Assembly (NCBI GenBank): GCA_963978895.1
Contig: OZ022245.1
Location: forward strand, 3,306,121-3,370,120
Direction: 5' to 3'
Length of the DNA stretch: 64,000 nucleotides
Origin: Erpobdella octoculata
Lineage: Eukaryota; Annelida; Clitellata; Hirudinida; Erpobdellidae
Of the stretch, positions 1 to 13,200 are shown piece by piece. The notes beneath the pieces were generated by a model. It was not told the origin of the DNA. It saw only the letters and a program-made list of their open reading frames with translations, and did not search any database. Position 1 is the first letter of the stretch. Every line of letters starts with the position of its first letter. The position numbers and the translations under genes were made by a program.

Positions 1-32
<32 letters not shown>

Positions 33-230
33 CCCGCTCCGCTCCGCTCATTTTGTGACGGATTTTAAATTTATTTCTATATTTGATTCCCCTTGACTCT
101 CAAGGTTGTGTGAAAATTTCATTACGATCGGATGAATGGTGTAGCAATGCATAAAGAACATACATATATACATACATACATACATACATACATACAAACA
201 TTCATTTTTATATATATAGACTAGTTGTTA
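1..230 (+). repeat. 3' part of family B repeat with flanking microsatellites
   Basis: A (TA)n tract (1-29) is followed by a GTTCCCGCTCCGCTCC remnant and a tail (about 95-150) that reads GACTCTCAAGGTTGTGTGAA and continues to GGTGTAGCAATGCATAAAG. The same tail closes the family B copy near 15270-15325 and, inverted, the copy at 54711-55012. A (CATA)n run then follows. Tails of this kind, ending next to AT-rich microsatellites, resemble the 3' ends of RTE-type LINEs or their non-autonomous derivatives. That class assignment is inference. Confidence 0.6.
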
Positions 231-771
231 ACTGCTCTTGAGTGTCGAGGTTCCACTTCTTGCGGAGACATCATGATTCTTGCCGCAGGAAATTCATCTG
301 CAACGTAGAGGGTTTTACTGTTTTTGATCAGCTCTCTGAAATGAACTTACCCGCAACATCACCAATCAAACGATTTGCATCTCCGTTAAAAAAATCCCAG
401 TTTTTAAACGTCTTGAAACTCTTTGTGAAATTTTTTGTTTAAAGATGCGTACTATTACATATTACAATTACAATTACATATTACAAGTACATATTATATA
501 TAACAATTACAATTACATATTACAATTACAATTACATATTATATATAACAATTACAATTACACTTTTGATTTAAAATTGTTTAATTCGTGTTACAAAATT
601 ATGACATTTTATAAAAAAAAAACATAGTCTTTTTGCAAGTTGTGCACACAAAATGATTTCAATTTTCGAGTGCAGTTTTTTTTAATTAAATAAAAACAGT
701 TTGACATTTTTAAAACAAAAGAATAATTTATTTTGTCTATTTTATTATCTTCTAACTATTCAATCTTCTTA

Positions 772-3700
772 CTAATCAGCCAATACGTTGTCATGGATCC
801 CTTGCCCTGTTCAAGTAAAACTTTAGTTTGTAATTTTTAAATATATTCATGTTTAGAATATAATAATAAAAATTAAGATATATTTAAAGAAAAAATTTGT
901 TTTTGGACATAGAACGCTTTTAGCACAGATGGTAGTAAGACCAGGAAAACAAGTTTTGCAGTTTGGAACTTGACGGTGTTACCTTCACCGGTAGTTATAA
1001 ACAAGTGTTTTTAATTTGTGTAAAAGGTTTTTTTTATTAAAAAAAGTTTATAATTGTAAAAACATGTGGTATTCATGACAAATTGCTCAGAAATGCTTTC
1101 TAAAGAATGCATAGCTCATTTTATGGGCGTCCACACATATTTAAACTTAACTCTAATCAACATAAGTTTATCATAATTTATTAATTTATTGCAGTAAATA
1201 AAACAAAAACATATGTTTAACATAATTTATTAATTTATTGCAGTAAATGAAACAAAAACTTGCCTTGACTTCTACCGTGCCTCTTTTTTCCATTACGTAA
1301 TTTTTTGAGTCTTCTAGGTAGGAGAATGTCGACTCTGAGAGATGGACACGAGATGCTAATAATTAATGAAAAATCTTATAGTTTTTTTTAATTAATTTAG
1401 TTTATTATTTTGTTTGTTTAATTCAATTTTTTATTTTGTTTAATTTATTTTTATTGTTTTGTTTAATTTAATTTGTTATTTTGTTTAATTTAATTTGTTA
1501 TTTTGTTTAATTTAATTTATTATCAAGTTTATTTTTAACAAATATTGAAACTCAAAGAGAGATTTGTTTATTACCCAATCCTGTCGACTGCATTCTTGAA
1601 GCAGTGTTGACAGCATCTCCAAACAAGCAATATCTTGTCATCTTGTTGCCAACAACTCCAGCAACACATGGCCCTATGACAAAATGTCTTAATGTCAAGG
1701 TGACATTGTTAATCAAGAAATGTCATCTCTACAGCCTACCTGTATGGATTCCTATCCTGAGTTCAACTTTACGCGGAACGTCAGCAAAACTTTGTTGCTC
1801 CATAGTAGCTAGAATGTCAAGTGACATTTCAGCTACTTCAGTCACGTGCTGTTGACCGTTTCTTGCTGGTACACCACTGACTACCATGTACACGCTTCCT
1901 ATTGTTTCTACCTGTTCAAATAAAATTATAAATTATTTTTATTTACAGTTAAATCATTATTTGTTGTTGTTGATGGTATAGCGCATGTAAGGGGTGTGAG
2001 TAGGCGCCTATAAATGACTGCCTCTGGTTGTTGTGTATAAATTTGTCCACGAGTGACTAAAAGTTGGATAAATTGATTTTTGGTTTAGAAGTCTAATGAT
2101 TTAATCCACGTTAATCCTTGTCAAACTTTTTTTTAAGTTGTAGTGACAGTTTTTAATTTTTTAATAAAAGCTGAAAAGAATTTAAAGTTTTTGATTTTCT
2201 ATCTGACGTCGTAGCTTGTTGAATAGTAATTTTATCGAAAGCCTTTAATAAATTAATTGTTTTACTTAAATACATAGTTTAAATTAATTTAAAAAATTTA
2301 AAAAAAAATGGTTTAGAGACAGAAACCTTATAGACGTCATAGCATTCAATACGTGAATCGAGCAAGTTGTAGATAGAGTTGAGTATTGTAACAACCTTCA
2401 TCGGCTCCATGAGGAGTGTAATATCATTGAAATCCACAATGTCACTGAAATATATTGTGGCCACCTGCAATTTGGATGACTTAAAACATTTATTATTTTG
2501 ATGAGTGAAGAAGGAAGGTTAGGGTTAATAATAACTTTCTAATATAGTACCATCTTTAAGTTTTGACAATTTTGAGCAATAGAAAAGATTTATTTGCAAA
2601 CTTTTAAGCAATTGACTTTATCATAAAATCTTTTAACTTTCCTAGGATATTATCATAAAACGTTTTAATGCATATAGATACATATATATGGTAATTGAGA
2701 CAACCAAAAATTGAATACAGAATAAAGTTTTGTGAGTTCTTTTTAGTCTTGTGGTATATGATCTAGAACGGAATCAACGCAAGTTATCCGCAAAATACCT
2801 CATACGTCTCAGCGTCCACAATGTTTCCAAGTCTCAACTGGTGCGCCACGGACTTGGGAAGCATCTCTGACAGCAAAATCTCCGTTCTGTCCTTCTCAGC
2901 CAGAAGCTCTTTAGCCTGGTTGTTGAACATGACAGAAAACTGCTTCAGACTTTGAATGGTCATTTCGGAGTTCATGTAGATGAAAATTACAACTGGTATG
3001 TTCAGGAGGATTGCCAGCGTGTAGACGACAATTCCTGTAAAGATTGCATTCAAGGATATATTATACACGTATACATAGATTAATGGTTGATATTTTAACA
3101 TATCAAAGCAATTGGCATCAAACAAACATACTTTACAGAACATCTATACCCAACTAGCTAGAATAACTTCAATATTTAAAAAAATACTGAAATTCAGTTT
3201 GTGTATGCAGTAATAATAAAAAAAAAAAAACTGCTTATATCTTTTGTACGTGTAAATCGATACCGAAGATATAAACAGAATTAAGCCGACCTCAATGTTC
3301 TAACAAGTCATCATACTTCCCTGGTTTTTGGGAAGTTTATCAGCTTTAAAACGCTAAACTGTTATCAGATCTCAAAATCGGTTTTAAAGTGCTTATATTT
3401 GATGCCTACGTACTCACACAGTTGTTTTTATTTTTTAAACTAAGTGCATTAAAATAAATATAATTTAATGAAATAAAACTCTTAACAAACCTGCAACGCA
3501 CTCTGACCATTCTACGCCGATGCCATTTTCCTGCTCTCCCTGGATTGTTTCCATGCTCAGAATTTCGTTAATTTTGGCAAAAGCTTCACAGCTTTCATAC
3601 CACTTGGAAAAATTACAGTTGAAAAAACCAGGATCGCATCCGTTCGAATCGACAATTTTTTTAAAGTTTTCACTGGTAAAATTTTTTTTTTCAGCCAGTT

Positions 3701-5116
3701 CATTGTGAATGGTCATCAGATTGTTGTCCATAGCCACGGCACTGCTCATGGCGGACTCGCCAACGCTCAGGTTGCTCACGAAGCTGTAGCGTGTGCTGTC
3801 GCTGAGAAATCTTGAATCATAAGAAAAACAAATAATTTGTTTTTTAATAACAATAATTTATTAACAAAAATTGGCGCGTGAAGTCACAGATGCAAACTTT
3901 AGCTTACAAAGTCAATTCCTGACATCTAAACCGTGATAAAATGTTTTTTTTTTACAAAGCTTAAGTTATCAACCAGTACTATTGAAATGGACAAAATTGG
4001 CTTTTTTTCACCGTCCTACCCATAGCCTACTAGCATTCCGGCCTTAAAAATCTGGAAATATAGACTTTTCAAAGTTTCGACAAGATTTTAAAAGAATAGA
4101 TGGAAAAAGTAGTTACATTTTGTTGATCCTCTTTTTTACGTTTAATAGATTACTCTACTTTTATTGTGGTACCTACTACTGTTGTTTCCCACCAACCTTC
4201 CGTTATTAAAGAACTCAAATGCCAAGTAACAAAGAGATGAAAGCTTGTCGTGCGCATCCAGAATGTCCCGAAGAGCGAAGACGTGCATGAAAGTGATCTT
4301 GTTCAGATCTGCTTCATACAAGTCCGGCATTTGAGACATCGTCGAATAAAGAAGTTGCGAGTACTTGAAGAGCATGCTGCTATATGCGGCGTCGCAATCA
4401 GAAACGATGGAAACCAAACGAGCGCCTGACAATTGAGCTCTAAACGTGGTAACGTTGAACAGCTGATAGGTCACACCAGGTCTTTCGTTGATATGTGAGA
4501 TCATAGATGACCACGGAAGATTTGAAAGTATAGTAAGCAACTTGTCCGTTTCATTTCTGGCGGCTCCCAGATGAGTACTGTTCATTGCCGCACATAAGGA
4601 TTGGTTTGCTAAGACAGTTGGACTGAAAAATAAATACATTTAGCTTATTTTATAAGATGAATAATTAAATGTTTTTTTTAATTAATAAAACGCATTGTAT
4701 TTTAAAACTTCAGACCTTTCCAAACCGCTTTTAACAGTCAAATATTGATAGGCCTGGGCTGATCTCTCGTTGCCCAGTTTGAGAACTAGCGATGCCACTG
4801 TGTACCTTATCTGATCTTGCTCGTAAATCAGTTTGTAGTTCTGGAGTAAGGTGGTGTACACGATCAACTGCTGAATGCAGACTCCGAGAAATATGACAAC
4901 GGGAACAAACTGAAGACCCACGAGACGAAGTCTCTGGATGAAACGGCCTTTAACCGTTGACGAGTCTACAGCTATCAGGTGCTTGACGAAACCTGTGACG
5001 TTGCTTCCGCTGGTCACTGAAGACAGAGAAGCACTAAGGAGGCTCGGTGTTGACTGGGAAATCGCCTTGTTGATGTTCATGTCGTAGGATGAAGGAGTTG
5101 AGTGGCCAAGATGCAA
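772..5116 (-). CDS. NIT-domain membrane guanylate cyclase, probably lacking one catalytic metal ligand
   Basis: Nine exons: 5116-4716, 4622-4197, 3810-3491, 3034-2799, 2464-2327, 1911-1740, 1673-1575, 1355-1264, 807-772. Together they give 1920 nt, 639 residues, with all phases consistent. Receptor guanylate cyclases make cGMP from GTP at the plasma membrane. Order of parts: Ser-rich cytoplasmic N-terminus; transmembrane helix about 65-88; a 290-residue extracellular region resembling the nitrate/nitrite-sensing NIT fold ([13 protein letters not shown] near its start); second helix 383-403; a short signalling helix containing [15 protein letters not shown]; and a class III cyclase domain from about 457. 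Seen residues: first metal Asp469 (FSDIVDF), guanine-selecting Glu509 and Cys580 (TRYCLFGD), Asn587 and Arg591. The usual GDAYM motif reads GSVYM, so the second metal Asp is Ser513. The domain ends [12 protein letters not shown]. The last intron uses a GC donor. NIT-domain cyclases are known in several invertebrates and have been linked to nitric oxide signalling in an annelid. The family is secure; catalytic activity is doubtful. Confidence 0.88.
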
Positions 5117-7278
5117 TTTGTTTGCTCAGTTGCTCTGAGCGGCTGGCGTTGAAAAATTGCCGAGTTGACGAATTGAAACAAACTGTACGCTTATGTTAAA
5201 AAAAATAATAATAGAATTTTTTTTTAATGACTCTGAACGCTGAAGACGTTGCAAGAAAAAACCTCGTTTAGACCGAAAGCTTTATAGGAAACACGCCAGC
5301 GTGTATATATGTGTAACGAACGGAACGGTAATTAAATTCTTACAGCACGCACGAAATGCAATCGAAGATTTGCCGGCCGGGGATGGAGTAGAGATGGGGG
5401 AGGTTTCTGATCTTTTAGTTTTAATTACTCGGCAGGTCTAATTACGTCGTCCCGGTCTGCAAATCACGCCATTTTTTTCTTCAAATCTTCATGTTTGACG
5501 AGTCGAGCAGTCGTTGAGTATTTGTCAAGTGTCTTGCTTGCACCCTCTTCCATCGGGATTAAATTTGAAGAGGGTGGTAATTTTGAGTAGGAGGGAGAGG
5601 AAGTAGGGTAACGCAGAATAAGATAAAAAAATTATTAAATTAAAATTTGAAATTATGGGGTTTTTATAATTAAAAATGTGCTTGTTGTCAGATTATAAGA
5701 CATTTTAGATTTTGGGAAAAAGTGGGTAATCTTTTTTTTATTCTCAAAAAATATATAAACTTTTTTTTTAAATTTTGCTATTAAATTTTTATATTTCAGG
5801 TAAAACAAAATGTTTGAAAACAACATATTTTTTTTTTCATTTTTTAAAGCCTCAATTCTGAAGAGAGGTTCTGCTAGTATTGCAGAACCCAGAAAAATTG
5901 GGTTGCGTTCAAAAAAGCAATGAATGAATTCTAATTATCTGAAAATTACCCGGAGTTCACCTGTTATTACATCTGTAACAAAACGTCCACAACCATCACC
6001 TGATCCAACACAGCTAAAAGTAAAGGTCGTTACATCCGACATTAAGACAAGTCTTCGAATAAGAAAGTCACTTAAAATCGTCAAGAATGTCCTGTCGTCT
6101 GTCTCTACCCCTACTAGCCCCCCCCCAGATTTTGCAGAAACAAATTTCAATTAAAATGAGCTCTAACATTTTAAAGCTATTATGAAAGTCATATTTATTG
6201 TTGGTGCAACCCCTTCTTTTGATATAAGATTGAACGTTCGACCATGGTCCTTTGCACATTGACTGCTGCGCATGGTTAAAATCGGTTTTGTTTGTTTTAT
6301 AGTAAATGTAGTGATTCATTTATTAATATATTTTCACAGCTATTTAGCTAGAAATAAAAACAAAACTTTTGTTGATGAAAATGTTTTCAGAAATGAGTTT
6401 TAATCATTTTTTATCGCCAACTCCAGTAATGACAATCCGCAGACGCCGGTCAGAGCGGACTTTCTTTCACTCTTTGGAAACTCATTAAATTTTAATTTTT
6501 TTAGTAAAACCGTTTTAATGTACAGAAAAAATATATCTTGAAAATTTAAAGCTACGTGCTAAAATATCTTTCAGGCCAACGACTAAACTAAGGCAGTTCT
6601 TTCAGATTGCTCAGGTAGGTGCCAGCACCTTTATTTTGTTAAATTTAAATTATTTTTGGCTCAAAACACTTTATGTAAAATGAAAAAAACTATTTCTAAC
6701 AAATTCAAGTCAGGGCAAATTTAAAATATGGAAAATTGCAGTGGGCTCATCAAATACAGCAAAATCACTTCTTGTGAATAACCGATGATGACAATTATTT
6801 TCGTCAGCGCAATGAAAATCGATGCGTGCAAAGGAAAATCTAGTTGTAGCAAAAATATTCGGTTATAACAGAAATATCTGGATGTAAAAAACGTATTAAA
6901 TACGAAAAATAATTTGAATATACTAAAAAATTAGATTAAAAATATATTTGGTTATATAGCGTTATTTAACATTAACGGTTTTTTTGACTTGACTTCTCTG
7001 TTTAAGGAATTTATTCTGATAAATTATTTTGTGCTTCATAAAATTAAACTGTGCTTCTATGTTGTCTAGAATTAAAAAAGAGGTCTTTATAATATGCTCA
7101 CTATTTGTTACTAAAACAATCAAAAAAAAATTAAAAACAATGTTACTTAATAGTCTAAATGAAGAAAACCACATTTCACGACTTTAAATAAGATTCTTAT
7201 TAAAAAAAATAGTTTTCATTAAATTGAAGTTGATTTTTTAAAATGACGTTTCTGTATCACAAGAAAGATCTCATATCT
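5117..7278. other. Intergenic: cyclase promoter side and CARD-gene 3' side, no gene seen
   Basis: AT-rich sequence with homopolymer runs. The stretch 5280-5620 is less AT-rich and may hold the promoter and 5' UTR of the leftward cyclase gene, but I see no convincing TATA element. A short open frame at 5924-6154 has no recognisable motif and no splice support. Confidence 0.4.
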
Positions 7279-10200
7279 TTAGATCAAATTCAGCGGTGGA
7301 GTAACGGGTGAAATCTTCTCTTTCGTCTTGAATGTCTTGGTGACACTCCTTTTAAACGAAGGGTCCTTCTTGCTCCTCGCTCCAAGGAGCTTTTTCCCAG
7401 CCGCGTCAGCCTCTCTCAGGTCTTTGTAGCTCCTCGACATCTGAGCGCCGTCGTAGCGGTCAAACCAGTAGCCGTAGTGACGGTACTTCTCCCAGTATCT
7501 GACCTGGAAAAGCAGGGATAAGAGCAGTGGTTAATAAAAAAAACACTTAGTGATATAATGATTGAAATTTTAATATTCAGATAAATCATTACATATAAAA
7601 TTGTTGACAGCATATTGCAATATTTTTTAAAGTGGCAGCTTAATTTCGAAATAGCATCTGTCTATAAATATGATGTTTGAAATTATATCCCCCTCACTAC
7701 AGCTAATGAAAATTTTTCAAGAAATTTAAAACTAATCTAAAATTCAAAGATTACACACACACACACACACAAAACATGAATCAACCTTTTCTTCCATTTC
7801 CGTACATTTGTCTGTCAGTTTCTTGATGTGAAGTTTCAACGCTGCCAATTCGTGATCTTTAGTTTCGATTTCCTGATGGGATTTTTCAAGGCTGTTTGCA
7901 AGAAAGCGAATGCTTTGATCTCTTTCTTTGATTTCTCTCTCGTATTTCTCGTCATTTTCAACCTGCTGTTGTTTCATTTCTTCTAGTTTTCTCTCGGCTT
8001 CGAGAATGCCTCTGTTGGCCTCTTCCAGCTTGTCGACGAATGTCTGAATCCACTTTCTCACTTCTTTGTCCATCCTCATCGTGCCGTTCAGGAGCTGCTG
8101 CTGGGACTGAGGTTGTGGATGATGCTGCTGAGCCTGTTGACTGCCGGTGCGCTGACCCAGTGCTAGGTACTTGGTCCTGTCCTCTTGTAGACTCTCCAGG
8201 AGTTCAATGGCTCTTATTTTTTCATCCCTTATGATGTCGTAATTTTGCTGGCAGGTTGTGACGTAATCCATGAGTTTGTCAACTGTCGTCTCCATTTTTC
8301 TGATCAGGCTTTTGCTCGATTCGTCATCATCCCACCTGATTGGAAGAAAGAAAAAGAAGAAGAATCTGGTGCATTCGTGCTTTAAATAATAATGTACATA
8401 AAAATGAATAATAAGTGAAAAATTTAAAAATTAAATAAAATTTATTTTGTTTGTATTTTATAAATATAATAAAGTATATTAATTATTAAACAGTAAGACT
8501 TAATAACTTCAAAACTGTGATATATATAAGCAACACTAAGCAGTAAGGTGGAAGCAAGCCGCTATCTTGCATTCTATTGGTATTAGACACTCAGCAACTG
8601 GAGTTACTATATTATGTTATATATGCTTAGCAAAATGTTTCTAACAAAAAAAACGTGTTTTTAAAATTAAATAAAAATAACAGTTCTAAATTCTAATGAA
8701 ATAGATTTTGAACATATAATGGCACAATGGTAGTTTTATATTGAATCGAGAGTTTATTAATTTAGCTTGAGGCAACCAATTAATTTAAAATTTAATTGAA
8801 ATTAAAAACAAATACACGCACCTGGACGTGGAACACCTTTCCAAGGGACTTTCGCACTCCGAGCCATCTCTCTTCTGGTAGAACGAGTAGCTGTTCTCGT
8901 TCAGAAACATCTGCATTCTGGACGTCACATTTCTCAAGGCCGAATCTCGATCTCTTGCCAGTGCCAGCTGGGTGTTCAAAGCTTGTCTTGTTTGTTCGAC
9001 GTTTTTGATCCAAATATTTTTCGTGCACTGGTTTCGCGTTGCCAGGAGATCTTCGAATTGCTTCTTTTCCGTCTCAGAATATTTTTTAGTCCCGCCGAAG
9101 TGCCGGTGGACTAGAGTCGATGCCTCGCTCCTGATGTATTCGTCGAGCTTCAGCTGACCCCTTTCCAGACGGAGTTCTTCCCGGAGCTCGGAGCTGATCC
9201 AGGGGTTCTCCTCGTCCAGGAACTCGCACAGGGCGTCGAAGGCGTTTTTGTCGAGTTTCGCCCTCATCAAGTTCTCCAGGTACTTCCACACCTTTTCGCA
9301 GTTCTTAATCTCGCTCTGTTGATTAAGTTGCAGTAATTTGTATTAATTAAAGAACGGTTTTGTGGTTATTTAAATCAGTAGTAATAATGAAAAAATTGAA
9401 GAATGAATGACAGCAACGAAGCGTATAGGAGATAAAGAGAGTGACAGAAAGAGACAGAGAGAAAGAGTGAGAGTGAGAGAGAGAGAGAGAGCAAGAGAGA
9501 GAGAAAAAGAAAGAGAAAGAGAGAGAGAGAGAGATATAGAGAAAAAAAAGAAATATAGAAAACAACATCTAGAGAACAAATATAAATTGATTGAAATCTT
9601 AGAAAGAACAAAAGAAATGCGAATCCACGTTTTAGTGTTTATTTTCTTTTGTAGCACAACACTTCAACAAAACACATCGTCCAGCACGCTCTCACACGTA
9701 AAAAACACTCGTACACACACACACATACATGCACAGAAGCACACAAACAAGTACGCACACAAGCACATACAAACACAAACACAAATACACATACAAACAC
9801 ACATACACCAACACACACAAACAATTACAAGCACACGCACGCACACACAAACACACAAACAAACACAAGCACACGCACACACACAAACACACACACAGAC
9901 ACACACACAAACAGACGCGTGAACTCAGACAAGAGAAAAAAAACAATGTTTCAAAAACGGTAAGAAAAAAATAATTCTTTTTTTAAATTTTGAAAGAACT
10001 GAAACTTTCATTTTTTTTAAAAACTTTCTTAATTGTTTTTTGCAATCGATTTTTAATGTTGGAAAGGACAGGAAAGTCAGGTGAATTATTGTCAAAGAAT
10101 AAAATTTTTTGCAGATTTTATTCTTTTACTTTTTTTTATAATTTAAATAAAATTTTTGAGAAATCATTGCAAAAAACACAAGAAATTATTGTTTACGAAA

Positions 10201-13200
10201 TATTTGATTAAAATTTGCATAAAAACAATTTGTAATAACAATAGTCTCATTTATATTTTCAAAAACAAACAAAACATAAGCATGTACATGTACAGTACAG
10301 TGACAGTACAGTACTGTGTTGTTAGACTTGAAAGTTACTTTGGTGAACAATCCGACCCCACTTGGTACCAAACGATTCAACTCTACATGGCATAAAAACA
10401 AATGACTTTTTTTGTCCAACAGTACAGTACAGTACATCACAGTACAGTACATCACAGTACAGTACTGTGACGGTAGTCATATTTGAACCACTGACAACCA
10501 AACATTCAAACTTTTAATTATTAAGCTTTCGGAGTTACATAAATTGAACAGAGTGGTAAAGTAGTATAAGGACACAATAATATTATTCATGAAATTGTAA
10601 CGGTCACGTTCATGATGGTCTGATAGTGTCACATACATGATACAATCACATACATGATACAACCACATACATGATACAACCACATACATGATACAACCAC
10701 ATACATGATACAACCACATACATGATACACTCACACGCATGATACAATCACATACATGATACAAGATCACACAAATTGATACGACTTTTAAACACAAAAT
10801 GACTCTCATTTATAATTCACATACAAATCAATAAACCATTTAAATCGTTTCCACTAAAACTTCTATGAATTCCACAGTTATCTGACGCGCAATTCCATGA
10901 ACTGCAATTATCAGAGGGCGATCCATTGCAACTGTCTTTTCTCCCAGTACTCTAGACCGTTATCTCAAAGAAAGTGAGGTTCAAAGACAATCATCATTTA
11001 TTTTTTCCACGTTAATAGTTATTAGTTATTTTAGAATTATCTTTATTAACAACGAATTACCACGGAGACTTATTATTAATCTCTTTTTTCTCTTTTTCTC
11101 TTTTTCTCTTTTTTCTCTTTTTTCTCTCTTTTCTCTCTCTCCCTCCCTCTTTCTCTTTTTTCTTTCTTTTTCTGGGTTTCTATCTTAGCTCTTCAAGAGT
11201 CATTGTAAGTCTCGAAAACCATAGACGTGTCCCTTGAAAGAGACCGTCATAACAAAGAATCGAGGGATGACGCTTTCTCTTCCTGCGATATAAAATAGTA
11301 GTATCCCATCATCATAAGATACGACGTATAGATGGCGCGGGTGAGAGACACAATAGGTTCAAGTACGCCACGACGACAATGCCATTAATGTCAAGTCACA
11401 TCATCGAAACAGTGAGATGTGAGGGCTGACGGCTCAGTCTAACAACAAGACAACAAACGCATCAACAAAATCGATATGTTTTGTCGGCCGCAGCGCCAAC
11501 ATTGGTAACGACTACGCGACAACAACAACAACAACATCGTCGTCGTTAATTTTTCAGCTGCAACAACATTTAGTCTCAACCTGTTGTCACCTACAACTAC
11601 ATCATATGGTACGCCATCGTTATCATCACCGCGCACTGAACTATAGACATGGTGACGATTATGACAGGTTTGACGTATCTCACAACAGAGTGGGGAAAAT
11701 AACTAAGTTTTTTTTTGTTAACGACCGGTTTGTCGGTTGGCAGGGTAAACAGTCGATGTTTACATCTATTGTAAAATCGGATGAAAAGTAGTGTGGGTTT
11801 GAATTATCGGAAGATTGATTGCTGAGATAGAGAAAGAGAGAGAGAGGATGAATGAGAGGCAGGAAAAAAAGAAGAGAAAAAAGAAAGAGAGGAGAGAGTA
11901 AAAGAAAGAAAATGAAATAAGTATGATAATAAATTTATCGCTTAACAATTCTTAAGCGACATTAAAAGTGCAACGATATTTAAAAAATTTAACATTCATA
12001 TTTGTCATATCTTTTTTGCTTCATTTTGTGTATCATTTATTAGAATTTTTCATAAAAGTTCGTGTCAAAACTTTTTAGATTTTTTTGATTAGTCTCATTA
12101 TTGTGATTAATATTATATGTTATACAAATTAACGTTTCGTAATCAAACCAGTCGGAAGTTCGTCAAAGGCATACAATTAATCATCATCAGCACCATAAAT
12201 CATCATCAGCACCAATAACCAGCACCAATAACCATCACCAGCACCTTAACCATCATCAACACCAATAATCATCATCAGCACTACTAATTATTAGTGATTA
12301 TAATCATCATCATCAGCAACAATAGTCATTGAAAAATTTTAATTTTAAGATAAAAAATGTGTTCCAGTTCTTTTGTACAACCCACCTACTCATCCGCAAT
12401 CTTTACCACTTAAGATCTCAAATTTCGAATCATACCCAATACACATCATAATTTTGTATTTATCTTAATATAAATATTTTTTATTTTGTTAAACCATGTA
12501 TGTCTTTTTTCTCATTTTCACAATTTACAGATCTTATGAAAACTGAGAAGGTGTTAGTGATTCAAGAGAGGTGGCACTGCAGGTAAAACAATGGCGACCG
12601 AAGACCATAAACAAAAAGTACTGATTTTTGTTCCGATAAAACGGTTGTTTTCTGCTACAACAATAGAAATTTATTAGACCAAGAGTTGTTGTACAAATTG
12701 AATAAACTCAAAATCGCGACAATAAATAAACACCAAACAATGACGAAACCATTAAATGCTAATAAAATCTTTTCTCTAAGCACAGTACAATCGTAAACTC
12801 ATACTTCAGCCGATACTATGAGTGAATCAAACGCAACTAATTTTTTTGTAAATTTTTTTCCGACGTTTTTTACTTAAACTCTTACCAGTAACTGTTTTTA
12901 TTTTTGTAAAATTGCTAGAACAAAAACTATCCTGATTTAACTAGCAGTGCTAGTTTGTTCAGAAGTCATGGACACATAAATCATGAAACGGGATGTTAAC
13001 TTTTCATCACCAATGTTTGCAGGAGGTCAGTATAAAACTACTTTTAATGATTTATTAATCCAACATTCAAGGTGTCTCTCATCAACGGTTTGTTTATAAA
13101 CTCAAATTATCCAAGACTGTGTAATTCAACTTCGAACCATTTGAACAGGTTGCAACAAATGCATTCGCAATTATTTTCAGTTCTGAAATTCATGGCTGCC

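Noticed and set aside
5924..6154. 76-codon plus-strand frame (with a 71-codon minus shadow)
   Set aside because: Short, without recognisable domain or conserved context; neither strand has supporting evidence.
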